A stretch of DNA of 64,000 bases, taken from Stomorhina lunata (Eukaryota > Arthropoda > Insecta > Diptera > Rhiniidae). Location: contig OW121740.1 in assembly GCA_933228675.1 (NCBI GenBank), positions 160,741,306-160,805,305 of the forward strand. Reading direction: 5' to 3'. Positions 38,721 through 48,969 of this stretch are shown here, piece by piece. Within the stretch, counting starts at the first letter, position 1. Each line of letters opens with the position of its first letter. The translations under genes and the position numbers were made by a program. A model generated the notes under the pieces. It ran no database searches, was not told where the DNA came from, and saw nothing but the letters and a program-made list of their open reading frames with translations.

Positions 38721-40309
38721 CCACTGTGCTCTGTTATTTGCCTGGTTATAAATTGTTTTGTACTTAAACTTAAGGATATTATATTTACACAAATGAATAA
38801 TTGTTATAACTTAATATATATTTAAATAAATTTTAGTTTTTTTTTAATTTAAATATTTACAGTTTAAGCTTATTTAAAAATGATGAATTGTCTGAAAAAT
38901 ATTTGTGGTTTTTTGTTTTAGAATTAAATAGAAAATTTGCTATTCTATTACCGAAATTTTATCTAAGACTTTTAAGTGTAAAAATCCTCAATTAAATTTT
39001 AATTATTTTCGATAACAAAAAATTTAAATAAATAGAACATGTTAAAATTTATAAATACCAATTGATCTCCTTAAGATTTCTCTTTAATTTATCTCTAATA
39101 GAGTTTATAAAACTACTTTTCAAATATTGGGTTATAAAGAATAGTTTTTCTTTCTTATTCATTCATTACAATTCTTGCTATTTCCTTGCTTCTTAGAGAA
39201 AAAGTAAAACATTTCCTTTAAGTATTAATTAAAAATTTATAAATAAATTTCTGTTCATGCCCATAACATTTTATAAATATTTCTTTTGAACTACTTAAAA
39301 CTCAAGAATTTATTTATAATAATTCTTTATATTTTAAATCTTAATTGCACATACATATTTTTTTTGGTTTTCTCTAGATTAATTATTTTATATATTTGAA
39401 AATATCTTTGGATTTCTTTTCTTTTTATTTTAACATTTTAAAAATATTTACGAGTATGTTTTTAGTTTAGTATTGAGATGTACAAATGTATGAATTTTTT
39501 CTCTTTAAATAATTATTTCTTTCATCTATGATTTTAAAATTTTGTTTATTGTTAGATATTTTTATGGATTATTTTCTATTGACTTTACAATCTAACCTAA
39601 ATCACTTTCTTAGCTTAGTGAGTATTTTAACTAGAATTTATTACAATTTATTATATTTATATATAAATATTTATGTACATATTGTTTTATTAGGATTTAA
39701 ATAGAAAAATTGAATTGAAAGCAATTAAAAGAAATTAAACATTTAATTACTAGGAGTATTTCTTAAGTGTCAGAAGAATACTTTATTAAGAAGATGTTTT
39801 TAAATTTTTTTAAATTAAATAAATCTAAAGCAGATTGATTACTTATGGTACATATGTGGCGTATACGTATTATCGAAATCATCTATTAATTCAATATCAA
39901 TCATACGCTACATATGAAAAAATTTAAATATTTTTCTCATTTTGAGAATGATCAAATCATATATATAATCAGGCGTAGGCAGCCCATAACACCAAAAGCC
40001 ATTGGCTTTTTGTAATTTTCGAAAATATCATGATCATTAATGGAACTCGTTAAAATGAGTATTAAAAGTATTGAGTTGGAATTTAGATGTTAGCAAAATC
40101 GGCACCAACCGATTTTGCTAACATCTAAATTCCAACTTGTTAAATAAAGTGGAAAGAAACAAAATCAAAATCCAATTTATAGCAACATAATACATGTTTA
40201 CAGAGAATAAATAAATATAATCTCGAACATTGTTGCCACTATTATATTTGCAAACATTGTTTGAAATAAACCAAATTGGGAATATTTTTCGAAACAGAAA
40301 TAAATTCTA
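38721..40309. other. AT-rich spacer with hairpins
   Basis: A+T-rich single-copy DNA. It holds a small inverted repeat (ACATATGTGGCGTATAC near 39850 and its imperfect mirror ending 39916) and the perfect hairpin at 40074-40137, listed separately. No coding frame of interest is present. Confidence 0.5.
40074..40137. repeat. Perfect 29 bp hairpin with 6-base loop
   Basis: The left arm (40074-40102, starting AGTTGGAATTTAG and ending GCAAAATCGG) is matched without mismatch by the right arm (40109-40137). The loop is CACCAA. The flanks do not pair. It could be a relic of a foldback element, a replication template-switch product or a small-RNA precursor. Nothing in the sequence decides which. Confidence 0.9.
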
Positions 40310-42440
40310 ATTTTTCAAAAATTTCTTATTTTTAAAGAAAATTTAAAAAAAAATCTTATTTTTATAGAAAATTTTTCAAAATTTTTTCTTATTATACCCT
40401 TCACCACCATAGGCGGAAAAGGTATTATAAGTTTGTGCTGATGAATGTAACGCATGGAAATATTTGTCTTAGACCCACCTTTTAGTATACCAATAGGCTT
40501 AGAATCACTTTCTGAGTCGATTTAGCGGTGTCCGTCCGTCCGTCCGTCCGTCTGGCTGGCTGGCTGGACCCCCATGTAAACCTTGTAATCAAACTACAGG
40601 TCTCAATTCTAAAGATAATTTGATGAAATTTGGCACAGATTTTTTTGATAATGGAACCATGGTTATTGAAATTCGCCAAAATCATTCCATTATTTATGGT
40701 ACCTCCCATAGGTCCCACTTCCCGGAATTGTTATATTGGCCACAAATATCAATATTTTTTCACCAAATTTAAACCAAATACTGCTTATGTAAACCAAAAT
40801 CACTATACCAAAAATCAATCCACATTTGACCATAGCTCCCATAAAAACTTTTCTTAAAAAACGCACTAAATGAGACAAAAATCACTAAAACGCTCGTAAA
40901 TCTGAATATAATGGGAATTTTAAGCTTATTTTTTGCATACATAATTTTTGTAACAACTGTAGTCAATTTGCCGAATTTCGAGATAAACAGTCCACATTTG
41001 AACCTAGCTGTCATATAAATCTAAATGTCGGAAGCAGCTTAAATATATAAGTTTTGAGAAAATGTTTGTTTGATGGCAAAATTTAGCAAATATTTGTCTT
41101 TATACAGGAAAAATAACACTTTTGACCTTAGTGGTGAAGGGTATCGTATGGTCAGGCTTGACCGACTATAGCACTTTCTTACTTGTTTTTATAGAATTTT
41201 TTTTTTTAATTTCTTATTTTTAAAGAAAAATTTTCAAAAATGTCTTATTTTTATATGAAATTTTCCAAAAATTTCTTATTTTTATAGGAAATTTTTCAAA
41301 AATTTCTTATTTGGATAGGAGATTTTTCAAAAATTTCTTATTTTTATAGGAAATTTAAAAAAAAGATAGTTTTTTATAGGAAATTTTTTTAAAATTTCGT
41401 TTTTTATAGGAAATTTTCAAAAATTTCTTATTTTTATAGAAAAATTTTTTAAATTTATTATTTTTATAAGAAAAATTTTGTGTTTTTACAGGAAATTTTT
41501 CAAAAAATTCTTATTTTTATAGGAAATTTTCCAAAATGTTCTAATTTTCAAAGGAAATATTTAAAAAAATTTTAAGTTTTTAAGAAATTTTTCAAAAAAA
41601 TTTTAATTCAACAGGAAATTTTCCAAAAATTTTATATTTTTATAGGAAGTTTTTCAAAAATTTCTTATTTTTATAAGAAAAATTTCTTATTTTTATAAGA
41701 AATTTTTCAAAAATTTCTTATTTTTATACGAATTTTTTCAAAATTTTCTTATTTTTATACGAAATTTTTCAAAATTTTTTTATTTTTATAAGAAATTTTT
41801 CGAAATTTCCTTATTTTTATAGGAAATTTTTTAAAAATTTCTTGTTTTTATAGGAAATTTTTCAAAATTTTCTAATTTTTAAAGGAAATTTTTCAAAAAT
41901 TTCTTATTTTTATGGGAAATTTTTCAAAAATTTTTAAGTTTATAAGAAATTTTTCAGAAAATTATTAATTTAATAGAAAATTTTTCAAAAATTTTATATT
42001 TTTATAGGGACTTTTTTAAAAATTTCTTATTTTTATAAGAAAAATTTCTTATTTTTATAAGAAAAATTTCTTATTTTTATAGAAATTTTTTTAAAAATTT
42101 CTTATTTTTATAGGAAATTTTTCAAAATTTTCTTATTTTCTTAAGAAATTTTTCAAAAATTTCTTATTTTTAAAGAAAATTTTTTAAAAATTTCTTATTT
42201 TTATAGGAAATTTTTAAAAATTTCTTATTTTTATAGGAAATTTTTCAAAAATTTCTTATTTTTATAGGAAATTTTTTAAAAATGTCTTATTTTTATAGAA
42301 AATTTTTCTAAAATTTCTTTTTTTATAGGAAATTTTTTAAAAATTCATTATTTTTATAGGAAATTTTTGTAATTTTTCTAATTATCTACGAAATTTTTCA
42401 AAAATTTTGTTGGAACTTTTTCAAAACTTTCTTATTTTTG
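40310..42440 (+). repeat. Satellite family D, array D2 (interrupted by T1)
   Basis: Units of 30-31 bp read TTCTTATTTTTATAGGAAATTTTTCAAAAA, more diverged than D1. A short stretch (40310-40391) precedes the T1 insertion and about 1.25 kb (41191-42440) follows it. The unit subtype is the same on both sides, so the transposable element landed inside an existing array. Orientation agrees with D1 and D3. Confidence 0.9.
40392..41190 (-). mobile_element. DINE-like element T1 inserted in satellite D2
   Basis: The left edge TTATACCCTTCACCACCATA and right edge CTTTCTTACTTGTTTTT are the complete reverse T1 ends. Internal blocks match the 28.7 and 53.8 kb copies, including GTCCGTCCGTCCGTCCGTCT, an expanded GTCC run. 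Family D sequence lies directly on both sides, which gives relative age: array first, element second. The frames within it are not genes. Confidence 0.85.
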
Positions 42441-43470
42441 TATAAGAAAAATAATAGGATATTTAAAAAAAATAAATAAATGCAAGCCAGTGTGCAAAAT
42501 TAAAGCAACATTAAAAGTTTTTTTTCATAAGTGAAAAATATTTTTTTTTCTAACAAAAAGCCCCATTATTAGAAATTTATTTATATGTCGTAAAGAATTT
42601 ATGAAAAACGGATCAAATATTTATGATACAATATTTTTCTTTTTTTTGGGGTAAATTTAATACTCGTGTTGGCCAGTGTAATTTCTAAATTTGTTTAAAT
42701 ACCTTAAAAATTTAGAATTTAAATTTGTTTGCTTGAAGTGACAAAATAATATAAATATTTAAATAAATTTACCTTTAAGGAAATGTTGTGTTTAAAACCA
42801 TTAATTTACAAATATTGCATTAAGTACTTACTTATTTATAGATATATACAATTAAATAAGTAAATGTACTTATTTCTTGATTCTAAGACTACTATAATTT
42901 ATGTAAATGTTGTCAGATATATATACCAAATATTTACATTAATTCATAAAGCCACTCTTAGACATATACAAACTGTTCTGCTTATATTTAGCAACTGATT
43001 GTTAGTAGAATTAAAAAAAAAAGTTTGTTAAACATTAAGAAATTGTATAATAAAATGAAAGTTCTAATGCAACAATCTCCTGTATTTATATATAATTTGA
43101 AATAAGCATATAACAATCATAATGTCCAATAGTTGTAAAACGTGTATGTAAAATATCCTGAACAATTACACACACACACACACATGCATCAATGTACGTA
43201 AGTGTGTACTCATTCAGGCATCACATTTGTATATGTTCATTCTTACATTCATTTAGTCATTCATGCTCTTAGTAGTAGTCATCATTTACTTAAACTAAGC
43301 ACTTACTACATTTACATTAATAAATTTATATCATTTTATTGTATTTAGGTCTATTTTCTAAATCTAAGTATTTGTTGTTGTTGTTTTTTTGTTTTCCTTT
43401 CTTATATTTGTATTTATTTTCTAAGTGTACAAATGTATGTTTTGATGTGTTGGTAATTTGTTCAAGTAAT
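42441..43470. other. 3' flank and probable 3' UTR of the beat-like gene
   Basis: A+T-rich single-copy DNA lies downstream (minus strand) of the stop codon at 43471-43473. Candidate polyadenylation hexamers AATAAA on the minus strand lie at about 43412-43417 and 43335-43340. The exact end is unknown. A CA run sits at 43170-43184. No other gene is seen. Confidence 0.45.
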
Positions 43471-43634
43471 TTAAGTGTATTCTGTGTGCAATAACAGTAA
43501 TTGACATAGTTTCATTAGTATTAGAATTGTTGTTATGCTTAAAACACGTAATTGTGCCAATGTATTTAATATATTATCGTAATGATGATAATGGTGATGA
43601 CGATGATGATGTAAACTTGTGGAAGAACTCCGGA
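43471..43634 (-). CDS. beat: Probable last coding exon of a beat family gene
   Basis: On the minus strand a strong acceptor (pyrimidine-rich tract, TGTTTGCAG) ends at 43635. The exon takes the single base left over from the exon at 48071-48299 and then reads 53 codons to TAA. It begins VRSSSTSLHHHRHHHYHHYD, and a hydrophobic tail (ITTILILMKLCQLLLL) sits just before the end. A short His-rich linker followed by a C-terminal hydrophobic segment would suit a GPI-anchored or membrane-attached Ig protein, as proposed for several Beats. That step is inference. Phase agreement and the splice site are seen directly. The His codons come from a CAT-rich run, so low-complexity chance remains possible. 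Confidence 0.6.
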
Positions 43635-43880
43635 CTGCAAACAGGGAACATGAAAGAAAAGAAACAGAATGTAGAATAATAATTAATTAAATAATTGCAA
43701 ATAGTTGTAAACTAACAAACAAATTGTTATTTAGTTTTTATTACTTTATAATTGCTAAATGTTTTAAACATAGGGGGGTTTTATAACTTAGATAATTTAT
43801 TATTGTTTAAATTAAAGAAATTTTAGATTACTTCAGGAATTTGGTAAAAAGGAAGAAAATTTTTAAAAATATGTATTATA

Positions 43881-44320
43881 AAGAGTGTTCTGAATAAAAC
43901 AAGCACATACTACTTTAGGCAGAACTTAGTTATAGTTCGACAAAAAATATTTTTTTTCTTTTAAGAAGATCGAAGGATTAAAAGAAAACCTGTATGAGGA
44001 AGATAAAAACATATATTGGTAAAGAACTCTAGAAACTTCATTCAGAAAACCAGCTCATACGATTAAATGTTCTTAAACTTTTGTCCATACATCCAAAGCT
44101 TTTACTTGTCAAATTTTGTTAAAAACGCAGACTTTTCATAATTTTCATTGCAAGATTTAAATGTTGTTGACGACCGAGACAATGAAATTTCGTTTGTGGT
44201 AAGAATTTGTGACATTAATCATGATAAACTCAGAAATTTGCTTAACGAAGTACCTACAAAAAATTGCGTTTACCATTTCTAAGACAGCACAGAGTGCTAA
44301 TATATTTCTGAGCTGATTTG
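43881..44320 (+). mobile_element. Decayed relic of a DD37E transposon
   Basis: It starts AAGAGTGTTCTGAATAAAAC after TA, the same end as the element at 44609. Scattered transposase-region matches follow in order: AGAAAACCTGTATGAGG, GATATTGGTAAAG-like ATATATTGGTAAAGAAC, CAGCTCATACGATTAAATG and CATCCAAAGCTTTTA. Large parts are deleted and the 3' end is lost. It is much older than its neighbour and in the same orientation. Confidence 0.6.
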
Positions 44321-44334
44321 AAATCTTGACACTA

Positions 44335-44606
44335 AGCAGTGGTGCAAAAGAGTTTCTTTTTTGGAATTAACTCAGCGGTTTCTTAAATACTGAACGGATT
44401 TTGGCGAATTTTAAAACATCGGTAGAAAAGGAGTTAGGCTCTTAGAGTACCATTTAACGCTGCATCTGTGCTATAGATCATAGTAGGCTCTACAGTGGAG
44501 CAAAGTTGCCCACCTCGAGTATGTAAAACCTTTGGGTGCCTATAATTTTCGACAATTTAGTCCGATCCAAAAGATTATTATATTATCTTTTTTAGTTTAT
44601 GAGATA
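44335..44606 (+). mobile_element. Left fragment of a CACAGTGG-end element
   Basis: AGCAGTGGTGCAAAAGAGTT, then ACTGAACGGATTTTGGCGAA, then CTCTACAGTGGAGCAAAGTT match the inverted ends of the element at 48975-53194 in order. CACTA precedes it, as at 48970. It is interrupted by the DD37E element. Sequence after that element (45940-46010, TTTTTGTCTCTGTAAAAAA) matches the interior of the same family in reverse. Confidence 0.65.
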
Positions 44607-44608
44607 TA

Positions 44609-45902
44609 AAGAGTGTTCTAAAAAAAATATGCATTTACTATTTTAGACAAAATTTATCCATAGTGCAAGAAATAATTTATTTTTTGATCAAGTTAGTTTC
44701 TATAGATATGTCAAATACTATTATTTTAGAAATTATTAATTTTCAATAGTTATTTCAATCAAAATGGACTGCGAAAAAAGTTCGTGAAAATATAATTAAA
44801 ACATTTCAAAAAAATCCGTCATGGACTTTTAAAAAAATAACTAAAAATTTTAAAGTTGACCCTCGAACGGTTTCTAATGCCATCAGAAGGTATAAGGAAA
44901 ACCTGAGTATTGAAAGAAAACCTGGATCAGGGAGGAAAAAAGGTCCAACAGATATTGGTAAGGCAAAAGAAGTCGAGCGACTTTTTCGAAGAGCGCCTAA
45001 CACTTCTTTAAGAAAAGCAGCTCGTACGGTGAAATGCTCTACGAATTTTGCACATAGAGTCAAAGCTTATGCTGGACTAAAGACATACAAAGTCCAAAAG
45101 GTTCCAGATCGCAATGCTATAAAGAACTTAGAAGCAAAAAAACGAGCGAAAAAATTGAAGTCTGATTTTATAAAAAAATACACCTGTTGTGTGATGGATG
45201 ATGAAACATACGTACTGGCAGACTTTTCTCAACTTCCTGGTCAAGATTTTTATGTTGCTGATAAACGGGGCAATGTTCGGCAAGAGTTTCCCACAAAAAA
45301 CAAACAAAATTCCCTAAGAAGTTTCTCGTGTGGCAAGCTATTTGCAGTTGTGGCAAAAGAAGTAAAGTATTTGTGGCATCTGGCACAATAAACACAGAAA
45401 TTTATATAAAGGAGTGCCTACAAAAACGGTTGTTACCCTTTTTAAGAGAGCACAGAGTGACTACATTTTTTTGGCCCTATTTGGCATCATGCCATTATGG
45501 AAAAAAGGCACTTGACTGGTACTCAAACAATAATGTCATTTTTGTACCACGAGAGGCAAATCCACCTAACTGTCCAGAACTTCGGCCTGTGGAAAGGTAT
45601 TGGGCTCTGGTAAAAAAGGAATTGAAGAACACAGGAAAGATGTCCAAGAACATGTCCGATTTTAAGCGCAGGTGGAACACATGCTCCAAAAAGGTATCAG
45701 AAGCAACTGTAAAATCTTTAATGGGAGGGTTTCCGAAAAAAGTCGATAATTTTGCAAAACCCGAGTACTAAGTAAACATTTTAATGCTAAATGATTTTGT
45801 ATAATATGTCATTATCTTTGCGTATTTTGTAGAGTTTTTATATTAAAAGGTTTGATTTTTATTTAAGAAAATCCAACTACAAATTTTATTTAGAGCACTC
45901 TT
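44609..45902 (+). mobile_element. DD37E Tc1/mariner-type transposon (inactive)
   Basis: The ends AAGAGTGTTCTAAA and TTTAGAGCACTCTT are inverted with one difference in the first 14 bases. They are flanked by TA at 44607-44608 and 45903-45904. A length of 1294 bp and a single transposase frame are typical of the IS630-Tc1-mariner superfamily. It inserted into a CACAGTGG-end element. A much older copy lies just upstream. Confidence 0.88.
44765..45771 (+). pseudogene. DD37E transposase, frameshifted and catalytically dead
   Basis: Frame one (from 44765) holds the N-terminal helix-turn-helix region (WTFKKITKNF, PRTVSNAIRRYKEN), a basic GRKKGP hook and the first catalytic Asp in VMDDETYVL. A frameshift in the A-rich stretch near 45294-45310 moves the reading to the frame of 45328-45771. 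That frame has FLVWQAIC, FFWPYLASCHY and the catalytic Glu in RPVERYW. The spacing from the second acidic position to that Glu is 37 residues, hence DD37E. The second Asp is replaced by Tyr (WPY for the family's WPD). The frame has no ATG: the only nearby ATG (44764) is one base out of register, and a TAG lies upstream at about 44747. The ends stop at TAA 45769-45771. No function is expected. Confidence 0.9.
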
Positions 45903-45904
45903 TA

Positions 45905-46039
45905 TGACTCCAAACATTTTATTGCATTTTTTTGAAATCATCAAAAATCATCAATTTCTAAACAAAACTTAAGTTTTTGTCTCTGTAAAAAATTTGTTTA
46001 TGACATTCAAAATTTGTCTTAATTAAATTGTATTAATTT
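45905..46039 (-). mobile_element. Right fragment of the split CACAGTGG-end element
   Basis: Sequence beyond the DD37E element matches, in reverse, the block of the 48975-53194 element that contains CAGACACAAAAACTAGAATT and TTTCTGATTTTCG. It ends at the Helitron-like terminus near 46040. Confidence 0.45.
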
Positions 46040-46075
46040 CTAGCTGCTTTGACCCGACGTTGCCCGGGTTGATAG
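46040..46075 (-). mobile_element. Helitron-like 3' terminus
   Basis: On the minus strand the sequence reads ACCCGGGCAACGTCGGGT, an imperfect GC-rich hairpin, then CAAAGCAG and CTAG. A hairpin about 10 bp before a CTAG end is the canonical Helitron terminus. The base after it is A, whereas Helitrons usually insert before T, and the body upstream (46076-46200) is not recognisable. Treat it as a probable end fragment. Confidence 0.45.
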
Positions 46076-46204
46076 TAAAAGATTTTTGATTATTGCTGTG
46101 TAACCCCTTTATTTAAAAAATAACAATTATGTTATACTTTTATTATTATTTTAACAATTTTCTTTAGTTTTTAACCTATTTTACCCACATGTCACACCTT
46201 AACA

Positions 46205-46342
46205 TACTGTCAAAATTTCAGAAAAAGGGAGGGCATATTGAGATTGTCATTCCGTTTGTAATTTCCTTAATATTAGTTCAAAATCCAAAACTGGTATATT
46301 CTGAATCCTAAATAAATTCTAAGACGATTGAGCGATGGCCGT
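46205..46342 (-). mobile_element. Partial T2 element abutting satellite D3
   Basis: ATTGAGATTGTCATTCCGTT, TGTAATTTCCTTAATATTAG and AATTCTAAGACGATTGAGCG match the T2 3' part in reverse. The match stops at GATGGCCGTA, the point where T2 copies carry their GTCY microsatellite. Family D repeats begin at the next bases. Confidence 0.75.
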
Positions 46343-47240
46343 ATTTTTATAGGAAATTTTTCAAAACTGTCCTATTTTTATAGGAAATTTTTCAAAAATT
46401 TCCTATTTTTATAGGAAATTTTTCAAAAATTTCCTATTTTTATAGGAAATTTTTCAAAAATTTCCTATTTTTATAGGAAATTTTTAAAAAAATTACTATT
46501 TTTATAGGAAATTTTTCAAAAATTACTATTTTTATAGGAAATTTTTCAAAAATTTCCTATTTTTATAGGAATTTTTTTCAAAATTTCCTATAAAAATAGG
46601 AAATTTTTCAAAAATTTCCTATTTTTATAGGAAATTTTTCAAAAATTTCCTATTTTTATAGGAAGTTTTTCAAAAATTTCCTATTTTTATAAAATTTTTC
46701 AAAAATTTCCTATTTTTATAGGAAATTTTTCAAAAATTTCCTATTTTTATAGGAAGTTTTCCAAAAATTTCCTATTTTTATATGAAATTTTTCAAAAATT
46801 TCCTATTTTTATAGGAAATTTTTCAAAAATTTCCTATTTTTATAGGAAATTTTTCAAAAATTTCCATTTTTTATAGGAAATTTTTCAAAAATTTCCATTT
46901 TTTATAGGAAATTTTTCAAAATTTTCCTATTTTTATAGGAAATTTTTCAAAATTTTCCTATTTTTATAGGAAATTTTTCAAAACTGTCCTATTTTTATAG
47001 GAAATTTTTCAAAAATTTCCTATTTTTTAGGAAATTTTTCAAAAATTTCCTATTTTTTAGGAAAATTTTCAAAAATTTCCTATTTTTATAGGAAATTTTT
47101 CAAAAAATTACTATTTTTATAGGAAATTTTTCAAAAATTTCCTATTTTTATAGGAATTTTTTCCAAAATTTCCTATTTTTATAGGAAATTTTTCCAAAAT
47201 TTCCTATTTTTATAGGAAATTTTTCCAAATTTTTCACATT
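46340..47240 (+). repeat. Satellite family D, array D3 (31 bp) in the beat intron
   Basis: About 29 units read TTTCCTATTTTTATAGGAAATTTTTCAAAAA. Here TTTCCTA and TAGGAAA are complementary, so each unit can form a small hairpin with a TTTTTA loop. Variants include TTACTATTTTT (46490-46550) and a hybrid inverted unit at 46580-46600 (TTTCCTATAAAAATAGG). Confidence 0.93.
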
Positions 47241-47418
47241 TGCAATTTTTTTATTTTATTCTTTTATAATTACACAAGATTATTACATTTAAATAATTTT
47301 ATTTGAAATAAATATTTTTTGTTTACATTTTATAAGGTGACCATATTTAACAAGAACACATATAATTTCTAATATTTTACAACAGAAATAGAAATGCAGC
47401 CACTCTAATCGAGTTTAG

Positions 47419-47585
47419 TCGTCGTTCGTCTGCGTAAGAAATAGAAATAAACCTATCGCACAATTCGATACGCACGACGAATTTCGTCGTACGCATCAAT
47501 TGTGAGCACACTCATATAAGCAAATATGTTCTATTTCTTACGACGAATACTCGTTCCGAAAAATTCGTGGTTCGTTCCAATTGTG
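47419..47585. mobile_element. Foldback/palindromic MITE, CGTCG-rich
   Basis: Nested inverted repeats: TAAGAAATAGAA (47433-) pairs with TTCTATTTCTTA (47530-47541). Inside, CACAATTCGATACGCACGACGA pairs with TCGTCGTACGCATCAATTGTG around a three-base centre. TCGTCGTTCGTC on the left and ACGACGAATACTCG on the right continue the fold with mismatches. CpG content contrasts with the A/T surroundings. No clear target duplication was found. Confidence 0.6.
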
Positions 47586-48070
47586 TCTCATACTTAAAGG
47601 ATGAAGAAATGTATAAAATTGTTTATACTATTTTATTTTAATTATTTACCAAATTTCTTAAATCTTCATAAAATTTTGAAATATATAAAAAACTTGAAAC
47701 AACCTTAACATTTTTTTTAACTTATGATAAATCACGTGATCAAAATGTTTCCATTCAAAATTTGAACAAACAATTTTGATTCATAAACTTAATTTAATTT
47801 TTCCATATTTCTCTTCCATGTCCTAATCAATTTTCTCCTCAACTTTTTCCTAGAAAATATTCAGTTTTGTTGCCCAGCTAACATGACAGCAACAAAAGCA
47901 AAAACAATTTGTGAACCAACAGAAAAACATAAAGATTAATGACATTGAAGGATAGAGACCCCAAACGAATACCAAGAAAAAACAAAAAATGAAAATAAGT
48001 AAGAAATATTTATGTGTTTGTATATCCCTGCTACTGTATATATATATACATAAATTATGATGACACTTAC

Positions 48071-48299
48071 CCAACAGCATGGCTTCTCGATTATCAATTA
48101 TACCAGGTCGTCGCTGTAAAACACTCTCCTTGCCACCCTTCCAGAGGACCGGTGATATGCTGGCAAGACATTTGACGCGCATGGCACCATTGTTAAAATG
48201 ACGAGCATCAACTGTCATTTCCAGACCTAATGTTGACGTTATGAGGCCATGACGGTGTACAGTGTCATTGTAACGAACTAAATAATGACTATCAACAAC
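48071..48299 (-). CDS. beat: Internal exon of a beat family gene (second Ig domain)
   Basis: Beat proteins are secreted or membrane-attached Ig-domain proteins that bind Side receptors during axon guidance and synapse choice. On the minus strand the acceptor CTTCTTTCCAG ends at 48300 and the donor G|GTAAGTG starts at 48070, both strong. The 229 bp exon reads 76 codons plus one base: VVDSHYLVRYNDTVHRHG, LITSTLGLEMTVDARHF, then MRVKCLASISPVLWKGG with the conserved Cys and Trp, and ends in DNREAMLLG. The T(S)TLGL...F..G.MRVKC.A.I pattern is characteristic of the Beat second Ig-like domain. The paralogue cannot be assigned from one exon. The open frame runs on past the donor and should not be taken as coding there. 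The first Ig domain exons must lie beyond 64000. Confidence 0.87.
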
Positions 48300-48969
48300 C
48301 TGGAAAGAAGAGTAACAGAAGACGTGTGTGAATACAAGACAACAAATTAATACAAAGGTTTAAGGAGGTAAAGAAGGTAAGGAATTGAACAGTAAATAGA
48401 AGTTACTAATAAAACCAGACAGGAAGTAAATACATACATACATACAATACCTATACATAGACGTACATATTTCTTAACTGTCATAATTAATTTGCCACTA
48501 AAAATAAGAAACTTTACATTTGATAATTAATTTTAGCCAAAATTTTAACTAGTTTTTTTTTATTTGAGTTTTGATTTAAATTTTATTGTGCTTTAGTTAT
48601 TGATCTAGGAAGACAAAATTTTGTTTCCTTTAAAAAGTTTAATCGATGATTAATATATAAAATAATTTAACAAAATTTCATATAATTAAAATTTTAAAGT
48701 CCCCAAAAAGGAAAAAAATTATGTAATGGTAAAAAACTGAGTACTTTACATTTTTTATATATTGAACCTCTAGTTTCATATATGTAAAGTTTCGTTTAGG
48801 TCCATTGTAACGCAGTATAATTAATGGAAAAAACTAAGCGTTTGAAAACCAAAATTGGCTCAAATTCATCAAAAGAGCGCAAAAGGGTTAAGTGTTAAAT
48901 GGTTAACTACTTTGACCACCTAGAGCTGTAGTCCTGTGAAACTATATTTCATTGAAAGTTAACATTTAA
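48300..48969. other. Start of the large upstream intron, single-copy part
   Basis: Upstream of the exon on the minus strand. It contains a CATA run (48430-48450) and A+T-rich single-copy sequence up to the CACTA flank of the next element. No further exon is recognised here or anywhere to 64000. Confidence 0.5.

Larger units (their letters stand above)
43635..48070 (-). other. Intron of the beat-like gene
   Basis: It is bounded on the minus strand by GTAAGTG (donor, ending exon 48071-48299) and TTTGCAG (acceptor). Contents in plus order: a decayed DD37E relic, a CAGTGG-type element fragment split by a DD37E transposon, a Helitron-like end, a partial T2, satellite D3 and a foldback MITE. The assignment depends on the downstream exon being real. 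Confidence 0.6.

Noticed and set aside
47850..48070. Extension of the Beat open frame past the exon end
   Set aside because: A strong GTAAGTG donor sits at 48070, and the residues beyond it lose all resemblance to the family.
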